Numbered from the stretch's first letter, positions 10,558 through 22,142 are shown. The stretch: 64,000 nucleotides of DNA from Apoderus coryli (GCA_911728435.2 OU452201.1:26660001-26724000); one strand, 5' to 3'. Numbers and translations: made by a program. Notes: generated by a model from the sequence alone, not told the origin.

Positions 10558-12530
10558 TTAACAGGTATGATAGACTTTAAAACAAAACTTAGGATGTAAA
10601 GCTACATTGCACTTTTCGCAGACAAACTGGCTTTTTTTACCACACTGAGCACATCGACGATCGGTTTCATTATACAAAATAATGTGCCCCATATTATCAA
10701 ACCTCACATCGTGCAAGGGGTGGGCGATTTTATTTTTACCCTGTGATGGCTTCGTACCATAACTTTTCAAAAAGCTCAAAGCAATATGCCTGCGAAATGC
10801 TAGAAGACTCTGTGAGTCGGTATGATTTTCGTTAAGTTTTCGTGAAAGTAGCCAACTATTTACGACGCATACATCCAGAAAATATAAAAACAAAGGCCAG
10901 TACCATTTTCTTTGCCGAAATCTTGATCTATAAACGGCAACTAGGGCATCCATTTTATCAACACCCCCCATGTGTTTATTGTAACTCGATATCATTTTTG
11001 GCTGAGGTATAGTTTTTCTGCTCTTCGTAACTCTGTCCCACCGAAGAGTACTAGTAACTTCATCAGTTTCATAATTTGACGCTACCGAGACTACTTTATT
11101 GTCTTTCCATTGTACAACCAGGCTATTGTCATTTCTGTAGTATTTGTAGCTTCCCCTTGTTTGAGCGTTCCATTCTTTTTAGTTAGAACTGGACAATGTT
11201 CCAAGCGATTATCTCTTATTGTACCTGTGGCACAAATATTATTTTCTGCTAAATAAGCAAACAGTGGTAGTCCTGTAAAATAGTTATCCATGAAAATCTT
11301 AAATCCCTGACCAGAAGGTAACTGAACTTTCTCCAGTAAAGAAAGTACAATATCTCCACCTAAACCAAACTTTTTCTCTTGTGTTGCGTTCTTTCGCGTA
11401 TAAATCTCAAAACCATACATGTATCCACTGCTAGAGCATATAGCCCAGTTTTTATACCCGAACCTAATAGGTTTTCCGCGAATAAATTGTTTAGCGTAAT
11501 GTTTACCATAGTACGGAATCATACTTTCGTCAACACAAAGATGTTCATCCAAACCACCATGTTTTCTAAATGTGGAGTTGAGAGAGTCTATAATAGGTCG
11601 TAGTTTGTATAATCTATCAGCCTGTGGTAATTTGGAGTTGTCGTTGAAGTGGATATATTTTAGAATTGTTTCAAACCGATTACGGCGCATACTGTTTTGT
11701 AATAGCTTAGGAATATCTTCTTCACTGGTCCAGTACATCCTTCTATTCGGATATTTTCCATATCCCGATAAAAGGAAGGCTCCAATAACAACATACAGTT
11801 TGATCAAAGTTAGGTTTAGCTGTACGTTGCGTTGTTGGGCATATTTATTACTTTCGTGAACGATATGCATCAATAACCCTTCGTCAAAAAATAGTTTGAA
11901 AAAATCAACGGGACTGGATGCTTGCTTTGCCTCGATTGATGGTTGGGTTGGATTGCAAGTCAGAACAAGATTATTGTTAGGACTTTCATGAAGAGTTCTA
12001 TGCCACGTTGATTTTTGATAACTAAATGGTTGTTGTGGCTGCTGTTTCCTCAAATTCTCACGTAAAACCGATAAAGGAAGTAGGTCTTCGGGATCACAAT
12101 CTTCGTCGCCGACAAACACCATTTCGCATTCTCGAGCTAATATGCCACGAGGTAGGTGATTTATATTAGCCTCGTGTTCATCATCAGATAGGTCGCTATC
12201 AGCTTCTGTTTCGTTACCATCGTCTGGAGGTAATATGTAAATATTAGAGTCCGGCACATCATTGTTTTCATCTAAGCAATCTAATAGTTGCGACAAGGTC
12301 AACCTGCAACGAAAGAGACATATTGCTCAGCGTCCCTTATAGGGGACATAACATTCGAAGCCATGTACTGCACAAACGATAACATAAATAATGTAACTAA
12401 ACATATAGTCATAGGCTCTATATATCATTTAATGAAACTTACTAAAGAAATAATACAAACAAAATGCATACAGACAAAAATTATTCAAAACCTACCCTTG
12501 ATTTCTTGTAGAGTATAATTCTGGATCCAT
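10558..12530 (-). pseudogene. piggyBac transposase, two exons, one frameshift
   Basis: DDE transposase of the piggyBac family (DDE_Tnp_1_7), which cuts and pastes at TTAA. Exon 1 (12530-12496) starts with ATG and encodes MDPELYSTRNQ plus two bases. A GTAGG donor and a CAG acceptor bound a 192-bp intron (12495-12304). Exon 2 begins at 12303 in matching phase with LTLSQLLDCL. An acidic N-terminal region is followed by the catalytic core: CVDESM, then FMDNYFTGLP, then GGVDKMD, giving the conserved aspartates. The C-terminal cysteine-rich domain is complete (CAQCGKK, CEKCNV, and a final C/H cluster). Near 11118-11125 one base is gained or lost: reading stops in one frame at about 11091 while VVQWKDNKVVSVASN continues in the next. 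Total length, about 580 residues, matches the family. Apart from that single indel I see no lesion. Confidence 0.9.
12304..12495 (-). other. piggyBac intron
   Basis: GTAGGT donor and TTTCGTTGCAG acceptor on the minus strand; the exon phases match (two bases plus one). It contains one copy of the palindrome and GCTGAGC tag also found near the left end of the element. Confidence 0.7.
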
Positions 12531-12669
12531 TTTGATATACCGAACGAATATTTCACTGCAGAATCAAAACAAGCACTATTTCTAATCAGTTTACATCTCC
12601 ACACCGCGTTGGCACTACATTTACGCCGGCCGAGCCCCCACCCTCCGGACAAATATTTAAAATATAGAT

Positions 12670-12685
12670 GTCCCTTTAAAGGGAC
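12670..12685 (+). promoter_or_regulatory. piggyBac subterminal palindrome (right)
   Basis: The perfect palindrome GTCCCTTTAAAGGGAC, 17 bp inside the right end and followed by GCTAGG. Counterpart of the left and intronic copies. Confidence 0.5.
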
Positions 12686-12705
12686 GCTAGGAACTAATGG
12701 GTTAA

Positions 12706-13121
12706 TGGCATGGGGCTCCTTATTAATGTACACCATTTCCTTGAAGTGTCTCGATCTTTTTTTGTGTTCAATGCCCAATATCACATAGTTTTAAAAATCA
12801 AATAAGTGACCAGTATCACTAAGATGATTTAGAAAGAGCAGTACAACATTTTTGTAGCGAACGGTGTTGATTGATACGACCCTTGATATACTTTTTCATT
12901 TCATCAATGTATTTACCTGAACATTGTGTACAAGGTATTTGGTATATTATCACATCACACATATGTTCCTTCTTTGGTCTCTCTTTAAGTTTACTGAACA
13001 AGGATCGTGTCGTTTTATTGTAATAAGGGGCAATGGACACTAAATCGGACTTTAATATGTTGCTAAGTCTACGGAAACCTTCCTTCCTGATGATGTGCAC
13101 ATATTGCACAAAACGTTGCAA
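12706..13121 (-). pseudogene. Penelope-like element, GIY-YIG endonuclease end
   Basis: The frame 13121-12819 shows the region just before and inside the GIY-YIG nuclease: VSIAPYYNKTTRSLF, then VIIYQIPCTQCSGKYIDEM (GIY-YIG degenerated to IIY and KYI) and KGRINQH with the basic residue. After a stop and a frameshift the C-terminal tail continues as HLSDTGHLFDF and MVYINKEPHAIN towards 12706. The piggyBac insertion separates the last codons from the bases beyond it; the empty site would place a stop right after this tail. The reverse transcriptase is absent. Confidence 0.75.
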
Positions 13122-13194
13122 TAGAATTTAAAATTCAGAATTACTGAATACCCAAGAAAACTTGATAAATTATTCAAGAAAGATCGCCATAAAA

Positions 13195-13440
13195 AACATT
13201 ATTTCGTCGTTACTCACATTTATTTATTATCAGTTGCCAATTTATTTATCTCTCAGTACAACATTTTATTCTGTAAGCGGTTTGTTAAATTTAGTTGAAA
13301 TTTTGGTGTTTTACCCAAAATAAGTGCCAAACTATGGCAATTTTTCTTGAATATTTTGAAATAACAGCTAAAAACACTTGAAAATTTATTTAACCATTAC
13401 GCGTGATATACCACCTATTTTTGAATTGAACAATAGTGGA
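13195..13440. repeat. right arm of the old inverted repeat
   Basis: Inverted partner of 9660-9790, longer and more diverged. The best match is CACCTATTTTTGAATTGAA near 13410-13430. Confidence 0.45.
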
Positions 13441-14300
13441 CCGAGGTTAGAACCCTGATAATTGCTTCTTGAGTAAAGTAAAATGATAAATGCGGTCGGA
13501 TACCTTTTAAAAACCAGTGTAGATCACGACGATCTGGATGCAGCTATCAATAGCGGAACAAATCTATTCACTGTTCAGAGAGCACAGCCAGTGCACATGA
13601 GCGACTACTCACAAATCATACTAACACCTCAAACAATAGGATGGAGATATAGAGAACAGTCTCAAAAACCATGGAAAATTACAACGGATTGATATAGATT
13701 AATGATTAGATCCGATATCGGGGAATTCTGATTTCAGAATAGGGATTTCCTTACATGTTTCCACCAGGTGGGAAAACTGGAGAATTTAATGATCAAATTG
13801 AAAATGTGCACCAAAGGAACTGACAATATAATTATATAAATATTCGCTATCGAAAATTTGTACGTATTAACCAAAGGAACTACTTTTTTTCTACGACTGT
13901 CTTTAAATGCCTTTATTATATTTATGTTCAATCATAATTTATAAATGTAGCACATTGTAATGCTGTTTTTCATATCCCATAATACCACGGGTAAATTTCC
14001 TAGTAATGACAAAAGTAGCATCGGTTATGACAAATCACCATAGCAACGCCGACAATACAACTAAATGAAATTGACTGTTATTATTATTAATAAATTATTT
14101 CGCTATATAATTTTGAAGGTTTCAAAGCTATTTATATAATGAAAAACAGTGATAGTGAATATTATAGTTTAACACCACCTAATCAATTTAATACTCTAAA
14201 CTCTTCGTATTTAGGCTTACACCAACAGGGCGAGTATAAGCAAGTTTCGAAAAACAAATATTTTCCCAAAATATGATGTTTAATTTATGCAAAAACTCAC
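13441..14300. other. unassigned stretch
   Basis: An open frame of 69 codons at 13483-13692 has ordinary composition but no motif I recognise. The rest is AT-rich and non-coding in appearance. Confidence 0.4.
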
Positions 14301-14309
14301 ATGCGAAAT

Positions 14310-14376
14310 AACCATTTCCTACTCGTAAGATTTGCAGCGCTCGCCTGCGGCTCATGCTGATAATACTCGTAGGAAA
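14310..14376. repeat. fold-back hairpin
   Basis: TTTCCTACTCGTA at the left faces ACTCGTAGGAAAG at the right, with an imperfect stem closing on GCTCGCCTGCGGCTC. The tip resembles the 4.0 kb hairpin (CTCGCC with GCGGCTC), so both may belong to one fold-back family. Confidence 0.45.
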
Positions 14377-15544
14377 GATACTATACTCGCTCCATATAAT
14401 TCAATACTAGGTTAATTTTTTGGAAAAATATAGATTGAATACTGGAGCTATTAAAAATCATAAGTAGGTAAGTTAGAAAGAATTTGTCTCGGAATTTATT
14501 TATTATTGAAATGTATTTGTAATAAATATTAAAATGTAAAACAAACAGTGCTGTTAGAGACGAGTTACAGTATGTACATTATATAAATTTTACGAGGAGT
14601 TTTGGACTCAGAGATAAAACAAATTTGATGGACTTCAATATACTCTTCTTATATTGGAATCGATCAAATTTGTTGTATCTCTTTTTACAATATTTAGTTC
14701 TAGATATTTGCTATTCCTTTTATTTATTAGAGTATTTAAAAATGTGATATTATGCATAATACAAAAATTATTATTCCGGAAACAAAAATAATGGCAAAAT
14801 TAATTGTGGTGTTATGATCCACAAAATACTAATAATTTCTAATTTGTTTTTATTTATTTTTTTCTGTGCTATACCCTAAAATTAAATTGCATAATTTACC
14901 CTAGTTTTAAATCGAATATTCTAATTTCGTGCACGTGTTCATATATAATCGTATTTTAAGGGGTGTTATCCACCACTGTGTGCAAGGGGATTTCTATTTT
15001 AAAATATGCCGGAAGTTTGTCTCAACCTTGGACACACTTCAGTCTAGAGATAGATTGGTCATGCGGTATGACTTTCAATCAGTAGCGCCTAATAGGGATT
15101 TTTATTGACGAACATGCTTTAATTTCTTTTTATGAGGAGTTGCTGGAAGGTTTCCACATCAGTCATAAAGAAACTGGAACCAGTTTTTAAAATATAAACC
15201 TTCATGGATATCTGCGCAGCTATACTTATAATTTCTATTGGCAAGATTTAAAAATATTTACGCTTAACAAAGGTAGCCCAATATCATCGTTATATAATAT
15301 TAGCAATATAAATGGCATGTTTTCTATTTTATTGCACCTTTGAACTGTGTATAAAAAATAGTAGCGATTTGTTATAACTAAGCAGATAGTGTTTATTGCA
15401 AACTGTATTAAAAACACAGTTTGAAAAAAATAGAAGCAATTATCTAACTAGTACTATTACTTTCATCCAGTAATTTTTGTGATGGATTATGAATTATTGA
15501 AGCAATGTGTGGAAAATATGGCAATCTAATTAAACAAAATCATT
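14377..15544. other. unassigned AT-rich stretch
   Basis: No gene, RNA or repeat that I can support. Confidence 0.4.
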
Positions 15545-15890
15545 AAAGAATACTGATTGTCTTATAGTATTGTACAACGCAATGGTAAGATCAAAGCTTG
15601 AATATGCTGCTGTTGCTTGGTCTCCGATATATGGAGTTTATGTTCACTCTCTCGAAAATGTTCAACGGAAATTCCTTAAGAGATTAGCCTGGGGATATCG
15701 GGATACGACCATGCTTTGCTGCTGGCGAGATTTGATTTTCAATCACTAGAGATGTGTAGGCATTTTTCCTCTCAGTGTTTTGTATTTGGTCTGATTAATG
15801 GTCGTATATATTCAATACAAGAAATGCCTATATTTTTAGAGTGCCACCGGTGCACGCGAATTATGAAACAATTTCTGTAATACTTATACC
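15545..15890 (+). pseudogene. LINE reverse transcriptase 3' fragment
   Basis: The frame 15551-15701 gives VLYNAMVRSKLEYAAVAWSP followed by LENVQRKFLKRL, the conserved block after the reverse transcriptase fingers/palm in Jockey/CR1-type LINEs. A frame change then leads to ARFDFQSLEMCRHF and FGLINGRIYS. No catalytic motif is left; it is a short internal fragment with at least one frameshift. Confidence 0.7.
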
Positions 15891-16875
15891 ATCTATACTA
15901 ACATTAATTACTTCAATGAGAATCCCAACACATTTAAACGTGCTTGTAGATTGTTCTGGGGCAAATGATTCATTAGATTCCATGTATTTGCTCAGTGAAA
16001 TATATCCATGAGATCTTATATGTTTGTATTGAATTTTTGCTACTGTCACCTTCAGTTTATTTCTTTAATCAATTTAGTGTTATTATTTGTGTTTACTGTA
16101 TTATATTGTGACGTATAAATTTTCAATTCAAAAGGATCGCTCGAATTATTAATTAGTTTGTCTGATGCGGCGGTGGCCTTCGGACTAGCTTTGAAACAGT
16201 GGAGGAAAAAGGGGGGGTCGATGTACGATTACCTTTAATCCAACCTAAATAACGTTCTTTTGCCTGGCGCCACTTGCTTAATCTTCACCGCGGGCATCGG
16301 TCGAATTCCGGAAAAGCAAGAACCTATTCAATAGTAAATAATTCGGGGATCGGCTCTGAGAATAAAACACTTAGGTTCATAAAATCATTGGTGTCCTCTA
16401 TTGAAAATGACAATAAAAAAAAAATAAAAGGATGCAATAAAATTTTGTGTCTCACAGACCGATATATCAACTAATAATTTCGAATTAGGAACATTAAAAT
16501 CAATTCAAAATATTATTCTGTATGAATTACACACCTAACGTTCAAAAACCTGAGTCACCTCTGTGGTACCACTGAGTTTACATCTCAGTAATTACGAAGA
16601 CATAATATATTGTACGTGAAATATGTTATTATTATACTTGAAATTATATTTAACCTATCAATGTGGAACAACAATTTTTAATATAAGAAGTAAGAAATCA
16701 CTGATTACATTGAGGACCGATAATGGAGTCAGCACGCATTCGACATGAATTGATTACTTAAATAATCCTTAAAATAACATAACAAAATCAAACAGACTGA
16801 ATCTTGCGCACTGGCTCGCACATCAGACCATCAATGCCTTGATCAAAATTGATAATGTAGTACTCATAAGTAAAC
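15891..16875. other. unassigned stretch
   Basis: It includes a GC-richer patch near 16160-16330 (GGCGGTGGCC, CTGGCGCC) without a recognisable gene. Nothing else identified. Confidence 0.35.
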
Positions 16876-16991
16876 CGTAATTAGAGAAGAAAATTATTAT
16901 AAATCGTAATCAGAGAAGAAAATTATTATAAATCGTATTTAGAGAAGAAAATTATTATAAATCGTAATTAGAAAAGAAGATTATTAAATAT
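16876..16991. repeat. 29-bp tandem repeat, four units
   Basis: The unit starts CGTAATTAGAGAAGAAAATT and ends ATTATAAAT. The units differ by single bases (CGTAATC, CGTATTT); the last one is more diverged. A small minisatellite. Confidence 0.8.
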
Positions 16992-19900
16992 TCCACTTAG
17001 CTGGGAAATCCAGGGACAGTTCAGGAATTCGTCCGACTTCTGTAGGTGAAATTCGTAATTAAATCCGTTCACATATGTACCCAAATCAACTCACACAAGT
17101 CTGTCCATTCTCCTTAATACTCAATTTTTCTTAACCCGTACCAAAAACCCTACAGGAGAAAATAAATCCCATAGTTAATAATAAGAATAATAAGTATCCT
17201 AACAAAGAAATGATAGTACAACAAAAAAACCACTTAAAAATTTATCAAATATACATCAACATACCTTCTAGAAGGGTAACTTCAATTCTTAAATGAGGCG
17301 TGGCCTCAGCAAATATCTATATACAACACAATCGTTACACCACACAATCCAAACACAACTGCTATTGTGCAACGATTCTCTTGAGGTATTGAAGACTAGA
17401 AATCAACAAAATACCAGTCAAAATCAGGATATTCAGGTTCAATCATCGCTTACCTAGCCCCAGTCGTACAGCGAACCAAAATGGCGTATGATCCTACATG
17501 AAGTAGTTGCAGATTGATAAAAAAAACCCACGGAAGCCAATATGCTTCCAACATCAGCACCGTATAATCTCTTCAACACATTTACCAACACAATCCGCGT
17601 ATATTGAAATTACAATTATGATCCCATACACATAATGGTTAGAAAACAGCTTTTCTATTTTTCAATTATAATTTCAATCGCCAATGGCAGATGCACACAG
17701 TAGGACTAATTTTCAACAACTAAATTCGCAAAAGTCTTAAATCACCAATAACGTGCGATTTTCACTATTCCTACCGCCAAAAGTCATTTCCATCCAATAA
17801 AATCTCGTCAAACAGGCGGTAAGTTGACAATGCCAAACAAACTGTCACTCAACACAGCCTGCGAGTAGGTAGAAGAACATCTCCACAGTAATTACACTGC
17901 GCTGTCAAATTGAAATAGCTATCACATGCACGGCATAAATAAACAGCAACAAAGCAGAGCCACCGAAGCATTATGTCCACTGCGAGAGCAGACTGCAGTA
18001 CGAACACCAATAAATAGCAACAGTGAGCTACCTGTAAAAGGAACGGACTATCCAGCAAGTGATATGGAATACTCAAGTTGTTATATGAAATATTCAAGGT
18101 GACTGAAATCAGCTGTCTGTCGTAAATTAGTTCAAATAAGTCAAAGTGAAAATATATGACCTACACGTCACGGTAAACAATAATAACGCCGAAATTAGGC
18201 CTTCACGAACTCTACTACTAAATAATAGCAAACGAAAACTAAACACTGAATATATTTGTCTAAATCGGGTAAGGAAACAGCAACACTAACTACAGTGCCA
18301 CCGTTTTGTGTCATAGCCGGGAGTTAAATAACGTATAGGTAACCTATACAATTGTGTGGCTTTTAGGAACAAAGTCCTGGGATCCAACACGAAGAGAACC
18401 CAGCATAATTATAGCATATGCCAAACTAAAACCTTAACCTAACATAAAGGTTCGCCACAACGATACCACCGCCGTCGTATGCTCCCAGAACGGAGATGTA
18501 TGATCCGGAACTTCCCCAAGAGTACCGAACTCGACTTTCAGCCACTCGGAGGCCTATAACCAGGTAACGGTCTTGTATAAGAGGATGTAAAAAGACAGGT
18601 ATGCGTTGCGCGACCCGGGTTCAGCAGCGGGAGGCCTCGTTCACATACCCTCCAGTTATAGTGCCCCAGGAAGACCTTCACAGGGACAACCCCAATCCGA
18701 AACCACACATTTCCCCACGGTAGCACCGTTCCAACGAACAAGAGAACTGAAAAATAATGAAACCAAAACGTACGACACAAGATAGGAAAGAAAACGAAGA
18801 TATGGAGCCTCTAGTCGCTTGTTCCGAAACAAAAACAAGTAGCGGTTGTTCCTGCGAATGATACTGCCACAGATCTCCTTGCCAACGATTCAGCGGAGCT
18901 CAGGTGAATCGCAGTAGCAGCCCCCAGCGTCATCGTCCGGTCCAATAAACTGGAACCACTCCCTCAACGACTCGCCAAGCACTGCCCCCCGTCAACCACC
19001 CTTCCGAAGAATCTCGCCATTCAAAGCAGCTGTCAAAAACCCTGTGGCACCCATCGAGCCGCAAGCCGTTCAAAAAGGGGAGAATGAACAAGGCTAGCAG
19101 ACTACCAACTAAACAAAACGAACTAAAACGGAAGTATGACAACAAACACAAAGAAAAAGGTAAGTCATAATGACTTAAAATGCATAACGCCTATCAAGAT
19201 GTTCAGATAGTCAATTTTTAACGTTAGCAATATTGTTACAGATCCGATGTTAGGCTGTAACTACTGGTAGCATCATTCCTAGATAAGATACCATTCAAAA
19301 GCTCCCACCCGGTATAGAATTCAACATTAAATCCGCATGAACTCTATCAAATACCCAAATATGGCAAGTCTTGCAAACCCAAGCCACACAGACGTCCTTT
19401 GACCTAACCCTATAACCAATATCAATAAGGATGAAAACCAACAAATATAACGCCACCGATAAATCTTACTATGCGGTTATATAACATCAAACCGTTCTGA
19501 ACACTCGCTATCTCTGGTACGCCCTTTCAACAATACATAACGCAGGTATATCATAACTTTTATGCTGAGAGGGTTGGCAACACTGGAACTGCTCCCAAAA
19601 ATTCAGCAGGTGACATAGCGAATGACATATAAACTCCGGCTATCTACAAAACATATGTTTACGTCGAACAATAAATTAATTAATATGTAATTAACAAGTA
19701 AAAACGGTTAATCATCATTGGTAATACTATCCAACAGTAGATAAAATAACGGTAAGTATGAGATCACACAACATTTTCATATAATAACAGCATTATGTGC
19801 AAAATGATAACAACATAACCTACAAAGTATATTGTGATATGCTTAACCCGTGAAATAAGTAATTTCTACCGCAATTTTAGGATAATTTGGGTCTAACCAA

Positions 19901-20599
19901 TTGGTGAACTACAGAAGACAAAGCAAACAATCATCTCACAGTCGATCAAGCGTTGAAAACAATGATCTCACAGAAAATTCGAGCGTAAAACATAGTCTAA
20001 GTACCGAAGTGCCAAATCAGAAGAAATATGGGTAATCGGTAAACGGTAGGGCTTCAAATACGATAAATATAAGTTAATTTAGTCCTCTACTACTCGTAGG
20101 AGGGCGATGATCAAAATAGGATTAGGAATTAGTGCAGAAACCTGATGTAAAAGCTAGAAACGGACATGGACTTAAAAACAGGGCTGCTCCAACTCACAGG
20201 ACGTAAACACGGCCACCATACCATCCAAAAACAATACAGAGAATAGCCTAGGACACATTCAGCTGGCAAGTACCTAAATTTATTTATAATATTAACATTT
20301 TAACTTTCTGAAGAAACTTGGCATGTTTCAGGAACACCGAACCAGGATATGGGGCGGAAATAATAGGGCTACAGTGACACCTAGCATGAAATAAAGTATG
20401 ATGATGGTCTGTACACTAGATGAATAAATATGATACAAAAATTAGTATAAAAAGGTGTTTTATTATGGCAAGACAGAACATAGGAAAATATGTCTAAAGG
20501 TAAGTATTTAACTCGGTGGAAATAGAGTGGTTCTAGGTTGAATTATAACACGAATTGGCTGTCTTGAATAGGGTTTAGTGAATTCTTGTATCTACCCGA
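16992..20599. other. large unassigned block, GC-richer at 17.8-19.2 kb
   Basis: No frame here encodes a domain I know. Short minus-strand frames at 18538-18838 and 18930-19151 overlap each other and read like chance frames in GC-richer DNA. The composition between about 17.8 and 19.2 kb is visibly richer in G and C than its surroundings. CAGGTAACGGTCTTG at 18561 nearly matches CAGGCAACGGTCTTG at 55933, beside an R2/R4-like LINE, so part of this block may be a LINE 5' region on the minus strand. That is only a hint. Confidence 0.35.
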
Positions 20600-20694
20600 A
20601 TTTTACCGTTACAATATTATATTCATAGCAATTGTCTTGTAATTGGGTTGTCACTTGTTAGACAATAAAGAATAATTATTATTATTATTAAAAT
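20600..20694 (+). repeat. LINE 3' tail
   Basis: AATAAAG-like text followed by an ATT microsatellite (about 20674-20693). Same ending style as the recognised LINEs. No coding part is seen next to it. Confidence 0.4.
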
Positions 20695-21433
20695 ATAACT
20701 TCGCCTATGTCAACCTGAAAGAGATTTTTTAATTCTGAAAGAATTTTAATCGGCAATATTAAATTGTTTATATGGAACTATTTTAACAAGAATAAATTAC
20801 TCGCTTAGTATAGAAGGATTACTACAATGTAGGTACGTTTTTCGTCTACGCCAATGCTCATGCAATAAAATGTTTAGAAATTATTTAAGCGGAAATGCTG
20901 TAAAGTGGTGTTAAAGGAAATTATACTAATTCTTGCCTCATGTCAGTGACTAAAACTTAATTGATTTTAGTCTGATATAATAATTAATATCTATAAGTAT
21001 ACAAAATACAGAAAGTGAGATCTAACTTTTCAGTAGCCATCATGTGTGGTGTAATAAAGATAAAAATTGCAGTTGAAAATTTGTCTACGTTTTCTTAATT
21101 TTCTCCAAATAATGTAAATGTTGGTTGGTTCCTTGTTGCATAACGGAGTCCAATTACACTAGTTGTTCACAGTTAAATAAAAAATTTGTAATTGGCAAAT
21201 TAGAGCATTTTATAGAGGGTCATGTTGAGGTAGTTCTCCGAAACACGTTCCATAAACGCTGATTTTTATATTAAATGTGTTTTTGTCGTTATTGAACATT
21301 TTATAACAACGTTAATAAATAAAAAAAATACAATTGTCGATACAACATAATTTTTTTCTTATATTCTTGTAGAAACAATGCTTGCGGATAACTCCTGCTT
21401 CAAATTCGTATTATCTAATGTTTCGCTTCCTTT
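20695..21433. other. unassigned stretch
   Basis: AT-rich, no supported feature. Confidence 0.4.
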
Positions 21434-21656
21434 TAGCAGGGCCCCAGTCTAATTCAATAGAACCAGACCGAGGCATGGGTCGACAGATACTGACGAATTC
21501 GTTTCGCTCTTGTTATGAGCTCGTCAGAGTACCATAGTCGTTGCCCATCTACAAATATCGGCCTGCATTTAAGCACAATAGGATACACAACAGTAGACAC
21601 ATGTAAACATGTATCATCTTCATGTACATAGTAATGCACATCCTATACCATGCAGA
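21434..21656 (-). repeat. inverted repeat arm A'
   Basis: A near-identical inverted copy of 21917-22142. Both arms hold the same 61-codon open frame (here 21639-21454, minus) with two residue differences. The frame contains KCRPIFVDGQRLWYSD; I do not recognise it. Shared reading frames are expected from the repeat itself and do not prove coding. Confidence 0.8.
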
Positions 21657-21847
21657 GGCCGAACAAACTCAATGTATAGGTAAAACCAGTCGTATCAATA
21701 GAAATAAATATAAATAAAAATAGTATGAACACAAAACGCTAGCAGGAGACCATTTTATCCTTCTGCCAGCATCTCCCAAATATTTGGGTTTCAGCAATGC
21801 TCGGACGGTGGTCTCCAAGCGTTCTGCCGTCGATGTTTAATGCCAAA

Positions 21848-21916
21848 TAATGAAAAATTAAAAGGATTTCATGTCCGTCAAGATAATAAATGAAAAATAA
21901 TTTAATGGCAAAGCGG
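21848..21916. repeat. inverted repeat arm B
   Basis: AAAAGGATTTCATGTCCGTC and TAATTTAATGGCAAAGCGG here are mirrored at 22168-22236. B and B' enclose arm A, so B-A-B' looks like a small element of about 389 bp with inverted ends. Arm A' upstream lacks the B flank. Confidence 0.75.
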
Positions 21917-22142
21917 CCTCTGCATGGTATAGGATATGGATTACTATGTACATGAAGATGATACGTGTTTACATGTGTCTACTGTTGTGTATCCTATTGT
22001 GCCTAAATGCAGGCCGATATTTGTAGATGGGCAACGACTATGGTACTCTGACGAGCTCATAACAAGAGCGAAACGAATTCGTCAGTATCTGTCGACCCAT
22101 GCCTCGGTCTGGTTCTATTGAATTAGACTGGGCCCTGCTAAA
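21917..22142 (+). repeat. inverted repeat arm A
   Basis: Partner of arm A' (21434-21656). It starts with GGCCTCTGCATGGTATAGG and ends with GACTGGGCCCTGCTAAA. Confidence 0.8.

Larger units (their letters stand above)
10302..12701 (-). mobile_element. piggyBac element, near full length
   Basis: TTAA target duplications flank it exactly (10298-10301 and 12702-12705). The ends are CCCATTAATGCCC and, inverted at the other side, CCCATTAGTTCC, as expected for a piggyBac terminal repeat beginning CCC. The 2400-bp body holds one transposase gene on the minus strand with a short intron. It is inserted in the last codons of the Penelope-like element. Confidence 0.9.
9800..13190 (-). mobile_element. Penelope-like element, 5'-truncated, carrying a nested piggyBac
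   Basis: Minus-strand order: an inverted terminal segment (13190-13085), the GIY-YIG end of the coding region, its stop, a 3' untranslated region (10297-9900) and a terminal hammerhead-like motif (about 9895-9854). The segments at 9800-9892 and 13085-13190 are inverted copies of each other, sharing CTGAATTTTAAATTCTATTG and the hammerhead region. In the 13.1 kb copy the GAAA core box reads AAAA. Penelope-like elements often end in such partial inverted or tandem copies. The reverse transcriptase domain is missing, so this copy is defective. Confidence 0.7.

Noticed and set aside
13082..13115. Hammerhead on the plus strand at the inverted Penelope end
   Set aside because: CUGAUGA is present, but the GAAA box reads AAAA, so the catalytic core is broken.
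13483..13692. A 69-codon frame as a small gene
   Set aside because: No motif, no context and no partner copy; chance is sufficient.
18538..19151. Overlapping minus-strand open frames in the GC-richer block
   Set aside because: They overlap in different frames, have no domain, and long chance frames are expected in GC-richer DNA.
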